Assembly (NCBI RefSeq): GCF_001543325.1
Contig: NZ_CP013355.1
Coordinates: forward strand, 2,200,001 to 2,264,000
Length of the DNA stretch: 64,000 nt
From: Lutibacter profundi
Lineage (GTDB): Bacteria; Bacteroidota; Bacteroidia; Flavobacteriales; Flavobacteriaceae
Direction: 5' to 3'
The notes beneath the pieces are model-generated. The model did not search any database. It was not told the origin of the DNA and saw nothing but the letters and a program-made list of their open reading frames with translations. Every line of letters begins with the position of its first letter. The stretch's first letter is position 1. Made by a program: the position numbers and the translations under genes. Shown here piece after piece: positions 7,905 through 16,701 of this stretch.

Positions 7905-9446
7905 ATGGCAAATCAAGAAGATAAATTTAAAAAAGTAGTTTCACACGCTAAAGAATATGGTTTTGTATTTCAATCAAGTGAAATATACGATGGTTTAAGT
8001 GCAGTTTATGACTATGCCCAAAACGGTGTTGAACTCAAAAAAAACATTAGAGAATATTGGTGGAAAGCTATGGTGCAAACACATGAGAATATTGTAGGTC
8101 TTGATGCTGCAATTTTTATGCATCCAACAACTTGGAAAGCATCTGGTCATATTGATGCATTTAACGATCCTCTTATAGATAATAAAGATTCTAAAAAAAG
8201 ATATAGAGCGGATGTTTTAATTGAAGATTATGTTGGAAAATTAGACACCAAAATTGAAAAAGAAGTAAAAAAAGCAGCAAAACGTTTTGGAGATGCTTTT
8301 AATAAAGAAGAGTTTTTAGCAACCAATGCAAGAGTTATAGGCTACAAAGAAAAAGGAGAAGCTATATTAAAACGAATGGGGAAATCTTTAGAAAACGAAG
8401 ATTTGGCTGATGTAAAAGCGCTAATTGAAGAATTAGAAATAGCTTGTCCACTCTCAGGTTCTAAAAACTGGACAGATGTTAAGCAATTTAATTTAATGTT
8501 TGGCACAAAGTTAGGAGCCTCAGCTGATACAGCAATGGATTTATATTTGCGTCCGGAAACAGCTCAAGGAATTTTTGTAAACTTTTCAAATGTGCAAAAA
8601 ACTGGAAGAATGAAAATTCCTTTTGGAATTGCACAAACAGGGAAAGCTTTTAGGAATGAAATAGTTGCACGTCAATTCATTTTTAGAATGCGTGAATTTG
8701 AGCAAATGGAAATGCAATTTTTTGTGCGTCCAGGAACTCAAAAAGAATGGTATGAAAAATGGAAAGAAACACGGTTAAAATGGCACCTATCATTAGGAAT
8801 GGGGAAAGATAATTACCGTTTTCATGACCATGAAAAACTAGCACACTATGCTGATGCAGCGGCAGATATAGAATTTAAATTTCCTTTTGGATTTAAAGAA
8901 TTAGAAGGAATTCATTCACGTACAGATTTTGATTTGTCGAGCCATGAAAAATATTCAGGTAAAAAATTACAATATTTTGACCCTGAAATTAATAAACATT
9001 ATATACCTTATGTAGTTGAAACTTCAATTGGATTGGATAGAATGTTTTTAGCTGTTTTCTCTAATTCATTACAAGAAGAAGAATTAGAAAACGGAACCAC
9101 ACGTACTGTATTAAAATTACCATCAGTATTAGCACCAACCAAAGCAGCCATTTTGCCATTGGTTAAAAAAGATGGTTTACCAGAAATTGCACGAAAAATT
9201 GTAGAAGATTTAAAATGGGATTTTAATGTTGCTTATGATGAAAAAGATGCTGTTGGAAGACGTTACAGAAGGCAAGATGCTGTAGGAACGCCATTTTGTA
9301 TAACTGTAGACCATGATACTTTAAACGATGATTCAGTAACAATTCGTTATAGAGATACAATGGAACAAAAAAGAGTAAAAATTAAAAACCTTCGTTCAAT
9401 TATTAAAGAAGAGATTGAAATTAAAAATTGGTTAATGAAAATGTAA
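7905..9446 (+). CDS. glyS: Glycyl-tRNA synthetase, homodimeric type
   Basis: This 513-residue class II synthetase charges tRNA-Gly. Motif 2 appears as AFRNE and FRMREFEQMEMQFF, motif 3 as GLDRMFLAVF, and RPETAQGIF is the glycine enzyme signature. A C-terminal anticodon-binding domain starts near residue 415 (AAILPLVKKDGLPE). It belongs to the single-chain alpha2 type, not the bacterial alpha2beta2 GlyQ/GlyS type. The gene is flanked by a terminator upstream and a hairpin repeat downstream, so it is probably monocistronic. Confidence 0.95.
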   Translation: MANQEDKFKKVVSHAKEYGFVFQSSEIYDGLSAVYDYAQNGVELKKNIREYWWKAMVQTHENIVGLDAAIFMHPTTWKASGHIDAFNDPLIDNKDSKKRYRADVLIEDYVGKLDTKIEKEVKKAAKRFGDAFNKEEFLATNARVIGYKEKGEAILKRMGKSLENEDLADVKALIEELEIACPLSGSKNWTDVKQFNLMFGTKLGASADTAMDLYLRPETAQGIFVNFSNVQKTGRMKIPFGIAQTGKAFRNEIVARQFIFRMREFEQMEMQFFVRPGTQKEWYEKWKETRLKWHLSLGMGKDNYRFHDHEKLAHYADAAADIEFKFPFGFKELEGIHSRTDFDLSSHEKYSGKKLQYFDPEINKHYIPYVVETSIGLDRMFLAVFSNSLQEEELENGTTRTVLKLPSVLAPTKAAILPLVKKDGLPEIARKIVEDLKWDFNVAYDEKDAVGRRYRRQDAVGTPFCITVDHDTLNDDSVTIRYRDTMEQKRVKIKNLRSIIKEEIEIKNWLMKM

Positions 9447-9465
9447 TTCCTATTAAATAAAAGAT

Positions 9466-9606
9466 AAAAAGAGGCTGTCTAAAAAGTGTCATTCTGAATG
9501 TAAATGAAGAATCTCCTTGAAATTAAACACTTATATATCAAGGTATTGAGATTTTTCACTTTGTTCAAAATGACAAGTATAATTGCTTTTTAGACAGCCT
9601 CTTTTT
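9466..9606. repeat. 141-bp hairpin-forming interspersed repeat between convergent genes
   Basis: The outer arms 9466-9486 and 9586-9606 are perfect 21-base reverse complements. Pairing continues inward imperfectly (a GTCATTCTGAA-like arm against TTCAAAATGAC; GAATCTC against GAGATT) down to CCTTGA 9515-9520 with TCAAGG 9538-9543. Nearly the whole element folds into one hairpin with A/T tails. The GTCATTCTGA...GAATCTC ends are typical of repeats scattered in Bacteroidota genomes. It may also terminate glyS and the facing gene. Confidence 0.8.
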
Positions 9607-9622
9607 TTATAAAATTCAATTT

Positions 9623-10174
9623 CTATTTAAACCGGTAACCTATAGAAACACCTCCACGCCCAACAACTTCAATAGCACTATTGTTTAATAAATCTCTACC
9701 AATTCCAGCATATATTTCAGCAATAAAGCCTCTTTTTGTTACAAATTTAGCTCCAACAGATATTCCTACGGCTAAATCTGTATATTTATCTTCAGTAATA
9801 ATAGTTTCATAAGGCGGAAAATCTGTATAAATATAATTTTCAGTTTTTCCTGAATGAATCATTCCAAATGCTTCAATAAAAAAGCCTTGAGCATATTTAT
9901 TTGAAAAAAAATGTCTGTAGTAAGGTGTTATTGAAAAAGTTCTATATTCATCTATTCCGTTTATACTAGAATCAAGGCTAAAAAGAGTTCCAACGCCAAA
10001 GGTAGATTCTTCATTAAGAATTCTTTCATAACTTATATCTACCCACTTAAAGGCAATTAAATTAGACATGTTAATTTTCAGTTCATTTTTTTGGAAAGTT
10101 TCCTGATTTTCTTCTTGAGCAAAAATAGATGAGCTTAAGATCAATAAAATACCAGTAATTATAATTTTTTTCAT
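9623..10174 (-). CDS. Secreted outer-membrane beta-barrel protein (DUF3575-like)
   Basis: The 183-residue protein has a signal peptide ending IFAQE, then repeated amphipathic strands (FSITPYYRHFF, FFIEAFGMIHSG, LAVGISVGAKF) and a terminal GVSIGYRFK. Size and strands suit a small 8-stranded barrel of the DUF3575/OprF-like group. The DUF assignment is from memory of the pattern. Its role is unknown. Confidence 0.7.
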   Translation of the reverse strand: MKKIIITGILLILSSSIFAQEENQETFQKNELKINMSNLIAFKWVDISYERILNEESTFGVGTLFSLDSSINGIDEYRTFSITPYYRHFFSNKYAQGFFIEAFGMIHSGKTENYIYTDFPPYETIITEDKYTDLAVGISVGAKFVTKRGFIAEIYAGIGRDLLNNSAIEVVGRGGVSIGYRFK

Positions 10175-10234
10175 AGTTGAAGTTTAAAATGGAAACAAAA
10201 GTAGCATCAATAATTAAACCAAACTATTTTTTGG

Positions 10235-13200
10235 TTAAAAAATAGCTTTTAATTGTATTGCCCCTGTGTGAACTGTTCTTGAAGTTTCACTTTTTCGTCC
10301 TAAATAATTGATATTCAAATTTAAAAATGAATTTAATTTATGTTGAAATAGAAAACTCCAAGTATAGTTTTTTCCAGGTTGGAAACCTTCTAACATTTGA
10401 TAAGCTACCGGTGAATTATTAGCTCCTTTAAAAGTATTTTTTAAAAAATTTATTTCAATTTTTAAGATACTTTTTAAGCTCTTCACATAATTTAATAAAA
10501 ATCCTATTTTTTGTAATTTCAAAGTCTCTAAGCCTCCCAATTTATTTTCTTTATTTTTATTTTCATAAAAAGCAGAAAAAAAACTTTTTTTACTATAGTA
10601 GTAAGATAATTTTGGAAATAAGGTGTTGTTTTTTAAAAAATAATTTCTATTTGTAAAATTAGCTGAATTTGTTTTGTTTTCAGAAGAGCTGATATTGAAG
10701 TTAAATAGCCAAAAATCATCAAATTTATGCTCAAATTGAAGTTTGTGTATTTGTGTTTTATTCTCAGTATTATCAATGGTAGTAGTTAGTTTATTTTGAG
10801 ATTTGATAAAACGATAGGTGGTTGAAAATTTCTTTTTACCCTTATTGAAATAAACACTATTGTTTAAATTAAAATTTAGGCCCAATAAATTTTTATTATG
10901 AATATCAAAAGGATTTAGATTAAATTTTTTAGCTAATTTTTGTTGTTCACCATCAATTAAAATAAAAGTATGATTATAAAAATGTGATATTAATTTTTTT
11001 AAACCTTTTTTTGAATTCCATTGCTGAGGGTTAATAGCAATAGTTTGTGTAAATTTATTTTGATGTGTTGCAATGTAATTTACTGTTGGTAAAATAATTC
11101 GTAAATATTGAGCTTGATCTGTGAATTGTGCAATTTCAAATTCATCTAGCTCTTTTATACCATTTTCATTATAGTCTATCCAAGTATAAAAACCTTGCCC
11201 TTGTTCTGTTTTAATATATGTAAAATCCTGTTGTGGTAATGTTCCTGAAAGTGTTTGGTAAATGGTATTAAAAGTTAAAAATTGATTAAATAATTGTTGC
11301 TTATAAGCAATTTTAGAGTTTAAAGATTCTTCGTTTTTAAAGTTTGTATTTTTAACACTTCTATAGTTTATGTATGTGGTTAAGTTAGCTGATATTGAGT
11401 TGATTAAATTTGATTTTAAATAATAAGTTTCAGAGGTATTTACTTGTGCAAATTTGTTATTTTGAATACTATCTGTAGTTCTAAAATTAGCTCCTATTTG
11501 TACAAATACTTTTGTAGAATCTCCAACACCCATAAATGTTTTAAACTCTTGATATTTATGACTTAAGTTTTGTATAGTATTATCTAAAATATTGGTGCGT
11601 TTATTATTTTCAGAATTAAAATTTACACCAAACCAACTTTTAGTTAAGTTGTATCTTGCATTCAAATAATATCGTAAAAAAGAAGCTTTTTCAGTAATTG
11701 TTTCATTGTTTAATAAACTACTATTAAAGTCTAAATTAAAATTTTTAGTAGTAAAATTCCCATTCAAATTATGTTTATTACCTTTAAAATAATCACTGAG
11801 TTCAAGGTTTTCAAATTTATAATTTATAATCTTATTTTTTTTATTTGAAAGCTCTAAAGTGGTGCTAAGTAATTTTTGACTTCCCGTATTAGTTTCAATA
11901 TTCCAATCTCTATTAAATTCAATTTTCTGAATTCGTTCAATACTTTTAAATTGTTTATCAATAAATTCAAATTTAAAGTTACTTTTTAAATTCCATTTTT
12001 TTTCAAAAATTAGTTGTTTCCAACCAAGTTTAGTTGCAATCCCTTTATTTGTTGCATTGTCTAAGGTTGAAAATAAATTTATGTCATTATTACTAAAAGC
12101 AGTTTCTGCATTAATGGTGGTTTTTTTATAAGGATTGTAAGAAGCTTTAAAAACAGTAAGTTGTAATTTATTGGGTGCAGTTAATCGTATAATAGGATTG
12201 TAATTACCCAAATTTTCTCCAACATATTCAAATATTTTGCCAATAGCAATGAAATCTTTTAAAATATAGTTCCCTAAATTTTCTCCAACATAAGTAAAGG
12301 TTACTTGATATAATTCTTCAGTCTCATCAGTAGAAAACTCAAAAATTTCAGAAGCACCTATACTAATTTTTTTATACAGTATTTTATCTTCTGAAAAAGG
12401 GGTAATAAAGGCTGAAGGAGTAACCATTTGATTTGTGTTGCTTCCTGCATTGGCTAATAGTTGTTTTTGTTCGTTACTTAAATCTTGTTCTAAAGATTGA
12501 TTTTTTAAATCGTTTTCATTGTAAAAGTATCCGTTAACTGTCAGTTTTTTTGTTTTGTAAGCAACGTTGTTGTAAGTTGTAAATCTAGTGTAAGCTCTAT
12601 CTGAAAATTGATATTCGGCGGTAATTCTAACATCAGCACTCATTGGGAAAGTAGTACTAAAAGTAACTTCGGCGGTATTATAATCAATAGTATAGTCTTT
12701 ATTTTCACCTCGTTTTAGTAATTTTCCGTTTGCATAAATTTTCTCAGTACCTATTAAAATTAATATATAGCTGTTATTATTTAAATCTGATAACCTATAT
12801 GGACCTTGGTTTCCTTCTCGTCCATTAAATTGTACTTTTTTATATTTACCTCTAACAATAGCTCCTGTAGTTTGGATGTTTATTTCAGAATTATTATTTT
12901 TTATATTGGTATTTATGGCTAATCCTGAAACTTGTTTATTAAACCTTAAATAAGAAGTTTCATTATTATTTAGATAAATATCTCCTGCATCAATACTCCA
13001 TGTATCACTAAATAACTTGATAAAAACGCGATCAAATTCGTTTAATTTGTAGGTGTTTCCATTTTCTTGGATGGGTAAATTAGTATCAATTATTTTGGCT
13101 TTTAACGTAACTTTATCAGATAATTTTCCAGCTATTTGTAAATCCAATGTAGAGTTAACAACGGCATTCTGGTTATTGCCAATAGTAACACCTCTTGTGA

Positions 13201-13627
13201 TATTTCCCATTGTATTTAGCCCTTCAAACGGTTTAACAACTATTTTTTGTTGATTGGTTGTTAAGCTATAAAGTTGTGCCTGACTTGTTGCCTTTGGAAC
13301 AATTATTTTTTTATTAAATTTAAAATAATTCTTAGTTAAAAACTTAGGGAAAGAAGTGTATTGAACTATTACTTCTGAAAACTTTTTAAAACGTTCTTTT
13401 TTGAAAATTAATAACGATTTTGAAAAATTAACACTATAATTTTTAGGATCAATTTCAATATTTTGATTTGTAAATACTTTAAAATTAGCAGAGCTAATAC
13501 TAATTGTATCTATTTTTATAGTGTCATTTTTAACAATAAAAGATTTTAAATGAATATTTTCTGATTGAACTTGAGCATTGATAACAACACTGATTAAAAG
13601 AACCAATAAGAAAAAACTTTTTTTCAT
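10235..13627 (-). CDS. Large outer-membrane barrel protein of unknown function
   Basis: This 1130-residue protein has a signal peptide (MKKSFFLL... ending NAQ). The region at about 135-350 (VTRGVTIGNNQN-like start, DAGDIYLNN, DYTIDYNTAEVTFS, RITAEYQFSD) recalls domains of SprA and other large Bacteroidota outer-membrane proteins. The C-terminal half consists of amphipathic strands and ends in AIQLKAIF. The motif YVGENLGNY occurs twice around residue 460. It is shorter than SprA (over 2000 residues) and not SprA itself. Its role is unknown, possibly transport or surface export. Confidence 0.65.
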   Translation of the reverse strand: MKKSFFLLVLLISVVINAQVQSENIHLKSFIVKNDTIKIDTISISSANFKVFTNQNIEIDPKNYSVNFSKSLLIFKKERFKKFSEVIVQYTSFPKFLTKNYFKFNKKIIVPKATSQAQLYSLTTNQQKIVVKPFEGLNTMGNITRGVTIGNNQNAVVNSTLDLQIAGKLSDKVTLKAKIIDTNLPIQENGNTYKLNEFDRVFIKLFSDTWSIDAGDIYLNNNETSYLRFNKQVSGLAINTNIKNNNSEINIQTTGAIVRGKYKKVQFNGREGNQGPYRLSDLNNNSYILILIGTEKIYANGKLLKRGENKDYTIDYNTAEVTFSTTFPMSADVRITAEYQFSDRAYTRFTTYNNVAYKTKKLTVNGYFYNENDLKNQSLEQDLSNEQKQLLANAGSNTNQMVTPSAFITPFSEDKILYKKISIGASEIFEFSTDETEELYQVTFTYVGENLGNYILKDFIAIGKIFEYVGENLGNYNPIIRLTAPNKLQLTVFKASYNPYKKTTINAETAFSNNDINLFSTLDNATNKGIATKLGWKQLIFEKKWNLKSNFKFEFIDKQFKSIERIQKIEFNRDWNIETNTGSQKLLSTTLELSNKKNKIINYKFENLELSDYFKGNKHNLNGNFTTKNFNLDFNSSLLNNETITEKASFLRYYLNARYNLTKSWFGVNFNSENNKRTNILDNTIQNLSHKYQEFKTFMGVGDSTKVFVQIGANFRTTDSIQNNKFAQVNTSETYYLKSNLINSISANLTTYINYRSVKNTNFKNEESLNSKIAYKQQLFNQFLTFNTIYQTLSGTLPQQDFTYIKTEQGQGFYTWIDYNENGIKELDEFEIAQFTDQAQYLRIILPTVNYIATHQNKFTQTIAINPQQWNSKKGLKKLISHFYNHTFILIDGEQQKLAKKFNLNPFDIHNKNLLGLNFNLNNSVYFNKGKKKFSTTYRFIKSQNKLTTTIDNTENKTQIHKLQFEHKFDDFWLFNFNISSSENKTNSANFTNRNYFLKNNTLFPKLSYYYSKKSFFSAFYENKNKENKLGGLETLKLQKIGFLLNYVKSLKSILKIEINFLKNTFKGANNSPVAYQMLEGFQPGKNYTWSFLFQHKLNSFLNLNINYLGRKSETSRTVHTGAIQLKAIF

Positions 13628-13660
13628 TTTTTAAACGAACGTTGTAAAGTTAAATATAGT

Positions 13661-14143
13661 TTAAAATAATAACTGTTGGGGAGAAGGACTTTCATGTGCC
13701 AAAAGCCATTTTTTTCTCCATAAACCACCCGCATAACCTGTTAACGAACCATTGCTACCAATAATTCTATGACAAGGAATTATGATCCAAATAGGATTTT
13801 TACCATTGGCAGATGCTACTGCTCTAATAGCTTTTGCATCTCCTAATTTTTTAGATTGTTCTAAATAACTACGTGTTTTTCCAAAGGGTACGTTTAACAA
13901 TTCATTCCAAACTCGTTTTTGAAAATTGGTTCCTTGTGGGTTTAGTTTTAAGTCAAATACGGTTCTTGTTCCATTAAAATATTCATCTAATTGTTGTACG
14001 CAACTTTGAAGGTAGTTTGGAATATTGAATGGAGTTTCAATTTTTTCATCAATAATAGTGATTGATTGAATTCCATTTTTGTTACCTTCAATTTTAGCAG
14101 TTCCAATAGGTGTTTTGTAATATGTAACTTGGTTAGACTCCAA
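13661..14143 (-). CDS. ogt: Methylated-DNA--[protein]-cysteine S-methyltransferase
   Basis: The 160-residue protein transfers the methyl group of O6-methylguanine in DNA to its own cysteine. The active-site motif is IPCHRI with C124, followed by the typical GSLTGYAGGLWRKKWLLAHE. The helix-turn-helix region with the arginine finger (KAIRAVASANGKNP) precedes it. The gene overlaps the upstream tatD end by 11 bases, implying translational coupling. Confidence 0.93.
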   Translation of the reverse strand: MESNQVTYYKTPIGTAKIEGNKNGIQSITIIDEKIETPFNIPNYLQSCVQQLDEYFNGTRTVFDLKLNPQGTNFQKRVWNELLNVPFGKTRSYLEQSKKLGDAKAIRAVASANGKNPIWIIIPCHRIIGSNGSLTGYAGGLWRKKWLLAHESPSPQQLLF

Positions 14144-14900
14144 AAATTTCTTTTGAGTTTTGGGTTGTTATAGTGGCAATTTCTTCAGAATTTAAATTAT
14201 AAATACTGGTTAATTTATCTAATACTTTAGTTATATAACTACTTTCATTTCTTTTTCCTCTGTATGGGGTAGGAGCCAAATATGGAGCATCAGTTTCTAA
14301 AACAATATGTTTTAAAGGAATTTGATTTAAAAATTGATCTATTTTTCCATTTTTAAAAGTGACTACGCCTCCAATTCCTAACTTCATATTGTATGAAATA
14401 GCTTTTTTTGCTTGTTCTAAATTTCCTGTGAAGCAGTGAAAAATACCGAAAAGTTTACCGTCATTAACTTCTTCAAGAATTTCAAAAATTTCATCAAAAG
14501 CATCTCTACAATGTATAACAATAGGCACGTTTTTTTCTTTGGCCCATTTAATTTGTATTTTAAAAGCAAGTTGTTGTTGTTTTAAAAATGTTTTATCCCA
14601 ATACAAGTCAATACCAATTTCACCAACGGCATAAAAATTACGTTTGTCTAACCATTTTTTCACAAAAGCCAATTCTTCTTCAACATTTTCTTTAACATGA
14701 GTAGGGTGTAACCCCATCATTAAAAAAGTATTGTTTGGAAATGCTTTTTCCAAATCTAACATGGCATTAAAGTAAGTTGAATCTATAGCAGGGACAAAAA
14801 AACGTGAAACACCTGCATCAATAGCACGTTGTACCATTTCGTTTCTGTCTTCGTCAAATTGTTCACTGTATAAATGTGTGTGAGTATCGGTAATTATCAT
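14133..14900 (-). CDS. TatD-family metal-dependent hydrolase/DNase
   Basis: The 255-residue protein is a TIM-barrel amidohydrolase-like nuclease. Metal ligands are seen as D5-T-H7-T-H9, GEIGIDLYWD, VIHCRDA, HCFTG and ETDAPYLAPTPYRGKRNE, all TatD signatures. Relatives act as DNases or in quality control. It forms a two-gene operon with ogt, which suggests a nucleic-acid repair context, though TatD genes are widespread housekeeping genes. Confidence 0.92.
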   Translation of the reverse strand: MIITDTHTHLYSEQFDEDRNEMVQRAIDAGVSRFFVPAIDSTYFNAMLDLEKAFPNNTFLMMGLHPTHVKENVEEELAFVKKWLDKRNFYAVGEIGIDLYWDKTFLKQQQLAFKIQIKWAKEKNVPIVIHCRDAFDEIFEILEEVNDGKLFGIFHCFTGNLEQAKKAISYNMKLGIGGVVTFKNGKIDQFLNQIPLKHIVLETDAPYLAPTPYRGKRNESSYITKVLDKLTSIYNLNSEEIATITTQNSKEIFGV

Positions 14901-14940
14901 AGGGCAAAAGTAACTAAAAAAGTAAGATAAACGTTGTTAC

Positions 14941-15236
14941 GGGACAGAGCGTAAAAAAATGTTTAGTGAATATTTTTAGCGAATGAGCCAGCTGGTGTAA
15001 GGCAGAACGACTGCAGCAATCTGTTACTTTGTAGTTCCAATCATAAGATTGCCGCGCTTCGCTCGCAATGACACGTCATTACGAAGGAGGCACGACTGAA
15101 GTAATCTACTACTATTATTTCATCATTACGAGTAGCAGTAGCGACGAAGCAATCTCATAATAAAACGAAGCAATCTATTACTTTGTAGTTCCAATCATAA
15201 GATTGCTGCGCTTCGCTCGCAATGACGTTTCTGAAT
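14941..15236. repeat. Cluster of Bacteroidota-type interspersed repeats with a 56-bp direct repeat
   Basis: The 358-base gap between tatD and the TPR gene holds no gene. It carries several copies of the common Bacteroidota repeat family (CGTCATTACGA, CGACGAAGCAATCT, GATTGCCGCGCTTCGC, CGCTCGCAATGAC). Bases 15017-15072 and 15171-15226 are direct copies, 54 of 56 identical. The segment is visibly more GC-rich than its surroundings. Confidence 0.85.
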
Positions 15237-15258
15237 TAAATTTCGATACTGCTGAATT

Positions 15259-15999
15259 TTACAACTTCCTTAATAATTTTTTAGCTTGTTTATATTCTTC
15301 AGCAGTTTCAGGTATTGTTTTTAATACTTTTTTACATTCATCAAGTTTTCCTTGTTTTAAAAATCCAAGAGCTTTATACCATTTGGCAGTGTTTGAAAAA
15401 GAAGAATTCCCACTACTTATTTTATTAAAAATAGTTTCAGCTTTCTTATATTTATTAAGTTCTAACAAAGAAATTCCTTTGTACAATTGAATTTCAATAT
15501 CGTTAGGGTTTTTAGAAGCTAAAATGCTTAACTGTTTAAAAGCTTCTTCATAATTTTTTGAGTTAAAAGCTTCTTCTGCTTTTATAGATGCAGTATTATT
15601 CTCACCTCTAACAACTAATTCTAAGGGATTATGATTTGAAAAATCACGATATACAGGGTTTCCATCTTTAAAAATAAATAAGCCAATTAATAAAGCTATA
15701 CTAGCCGCCACCATTAATTGTTTATAGTTAAATAGAGAGATTATTTTTCCTTTGTTTTTGACTAATTTTTCTTTCTTAATATATTTTAATCCTAAATTTG
15801 ATAAGGTATTTCGTAACTTCTGTTCTTCCTCTTCATTCTCAAATTTCGAAGATAATGAGGTGTTAAGGGTTTTATAAATTTCAAATTCTTGTTTAAAATT
15901 GGTGTCAGATTCTAGTTTTTCCTCAAAAGAAATTATTTCAGAAGCGGAGAGTTCTTTATTTAGGTAGTTATCAAACAATATGTAGTTGTCTTCTTTCAT
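15259..15999 (-). CDS. Membrane-anchored TPR protein, putative anti-sigma factor
   Basis: The 246-residue protein has a cytoplasmic N-terminal part resembling Bacteroidota anti-sigma N-termini (FDNYLNKELSASEIISFEEKLESD), one transmembrane helix (about 93-110, LMVAASIALLIGLFIF) and a C-terminal set of TPR-like repeats (about 137-245) predicted to lie in the periplasm. It starts 1 base after the sigma gene stop, which fits a sigma/anti-sigma pair. The anti-sigma role is inferred from position and topology, not from a recognised zinc motif. Confidence 0.7.
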   Translation of the reverse strand: MKEDNYILFDNYLNKELSASEIISFEEKLESDTNFKQEFEIYKTLNTSLSSKFENEEEEQKLRNTLSNLGLKYIKKEKLVKNKGKIISLFNYKQLMVAASIALLIGLFIFKDGNPVYRDFSNHNPLELVVRGENNTASIKAEEAFNSKNYEEAFKQLSILASKNPNDIEIQLYKGISLLELNKYKKAETIFNKISSGNSSFSNTAKWYKALGFLKQGKLDECKKVLKTIPETAEEYKQAKKLLRKL

Positions 16000-16000
16000 T

Positions 16001-16582
16001 TTAGTTGGTTTTTAGTTGATGAAACTCATTTGAATTTTTCACAAGCTGAGTTAATTTTCCCATACATTGTGATTTCTTTTTGCGAGCATAACCATAAGTA
16101 ACACCTAAAATTTCAGCAACTTTCTCCATCGATTTAATTTTAAAGCAGGTTTTTAATAGTTCTTGGCATTTTGCACCTAATTCTTTAAATTTTGATTCAA
16201 AAAGGTGATATTGTTTTTCGAAAATTTCAGTTTCTTCAACTTGTTGTTCTTGCTCTACAGTTATAGATGTATCATCTTCTAAAATTGTTACCCTATTATT
16301 TCCTCTTTTTTTAAGTTCATTTAACCATCTTCTTTTACACAATAAATAAAAGTAGGCATCAAAAGGACAAGTAAGTATAAAATTTTTCTCTTTTGCTTGA
16401 TGAAATATAGTAACTAATGTCTCTTGAATAATATCCTGTGCATCATCAGAATTTCCATTGTTGTTTTTTACATACGAAACAATTTTATGAGAAAAATTCT
16501 TATAAATATCAGAAAGTACTTTGCTGTCGTTTTTTAGCAAAGCCTCAATATATATATGATCTGCGTGTGGTTTTTTATTCAT
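16001..16582 (-). CDS. Sigma-70 family (ECF-type) RNA polymerase sigma factor
   Basis: This 193-residue protein has region 2 (DAQDIIQETLVTIFHQAKE, then PFDAYFYLLCKRRWLNELKKR) and a region 4 helix-turn-helix (KVAEILGVTYGYARKKKSQCMGKL). It lacks regions 1 and 3, as in ECF factors, and is paired with the TPR/transmembrane gene. It is divergent from the lipoprotein-PKD-CHAT-retropepsin genes, which are its most likely local targets. Confidence 0.88.
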   Translation of the reverse strand: MNKKPHADHIYIEALLKNDSKVLSDIYKNFSHKIVSYVKNNNGNSDDAQDIIQETLVTIFHQAKEKNFILTCPFDAYFYLLCKRRWLNELKKRGNNRVTILEDDTSITVEQEQQVEETEIFEKQYHLFESKFKELGAKCQELLKTCFKIKSMEKVAEILGVTYGYARKKKSQCMGKLTQLVKNSNEFHQLKTN

Positions 16583-16701
16583 TTACCATTATTATAAATA
16601 GCTAATTTAATTTTTTTTTTAGAAAGAAGGGGTAACAAAAAAGAAAACCTATTGATATGTTAGTGTAAATACAAATTTAAAAAAAAGAAAATTCAATAAT
16701 T

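Noticed and set aside
14941-15236. CRISPR array
   Set aside because: Repeats are few, irregularly spaced, imperfect and lack unique spacers of equal length; they fit an interspersed repeat family.
15203-15490. Plus-strand 95-codon frame over the repeats and the TPR gene
   Set aside because: It begins in repeat DNA and lies antisense to a well-supported gene.
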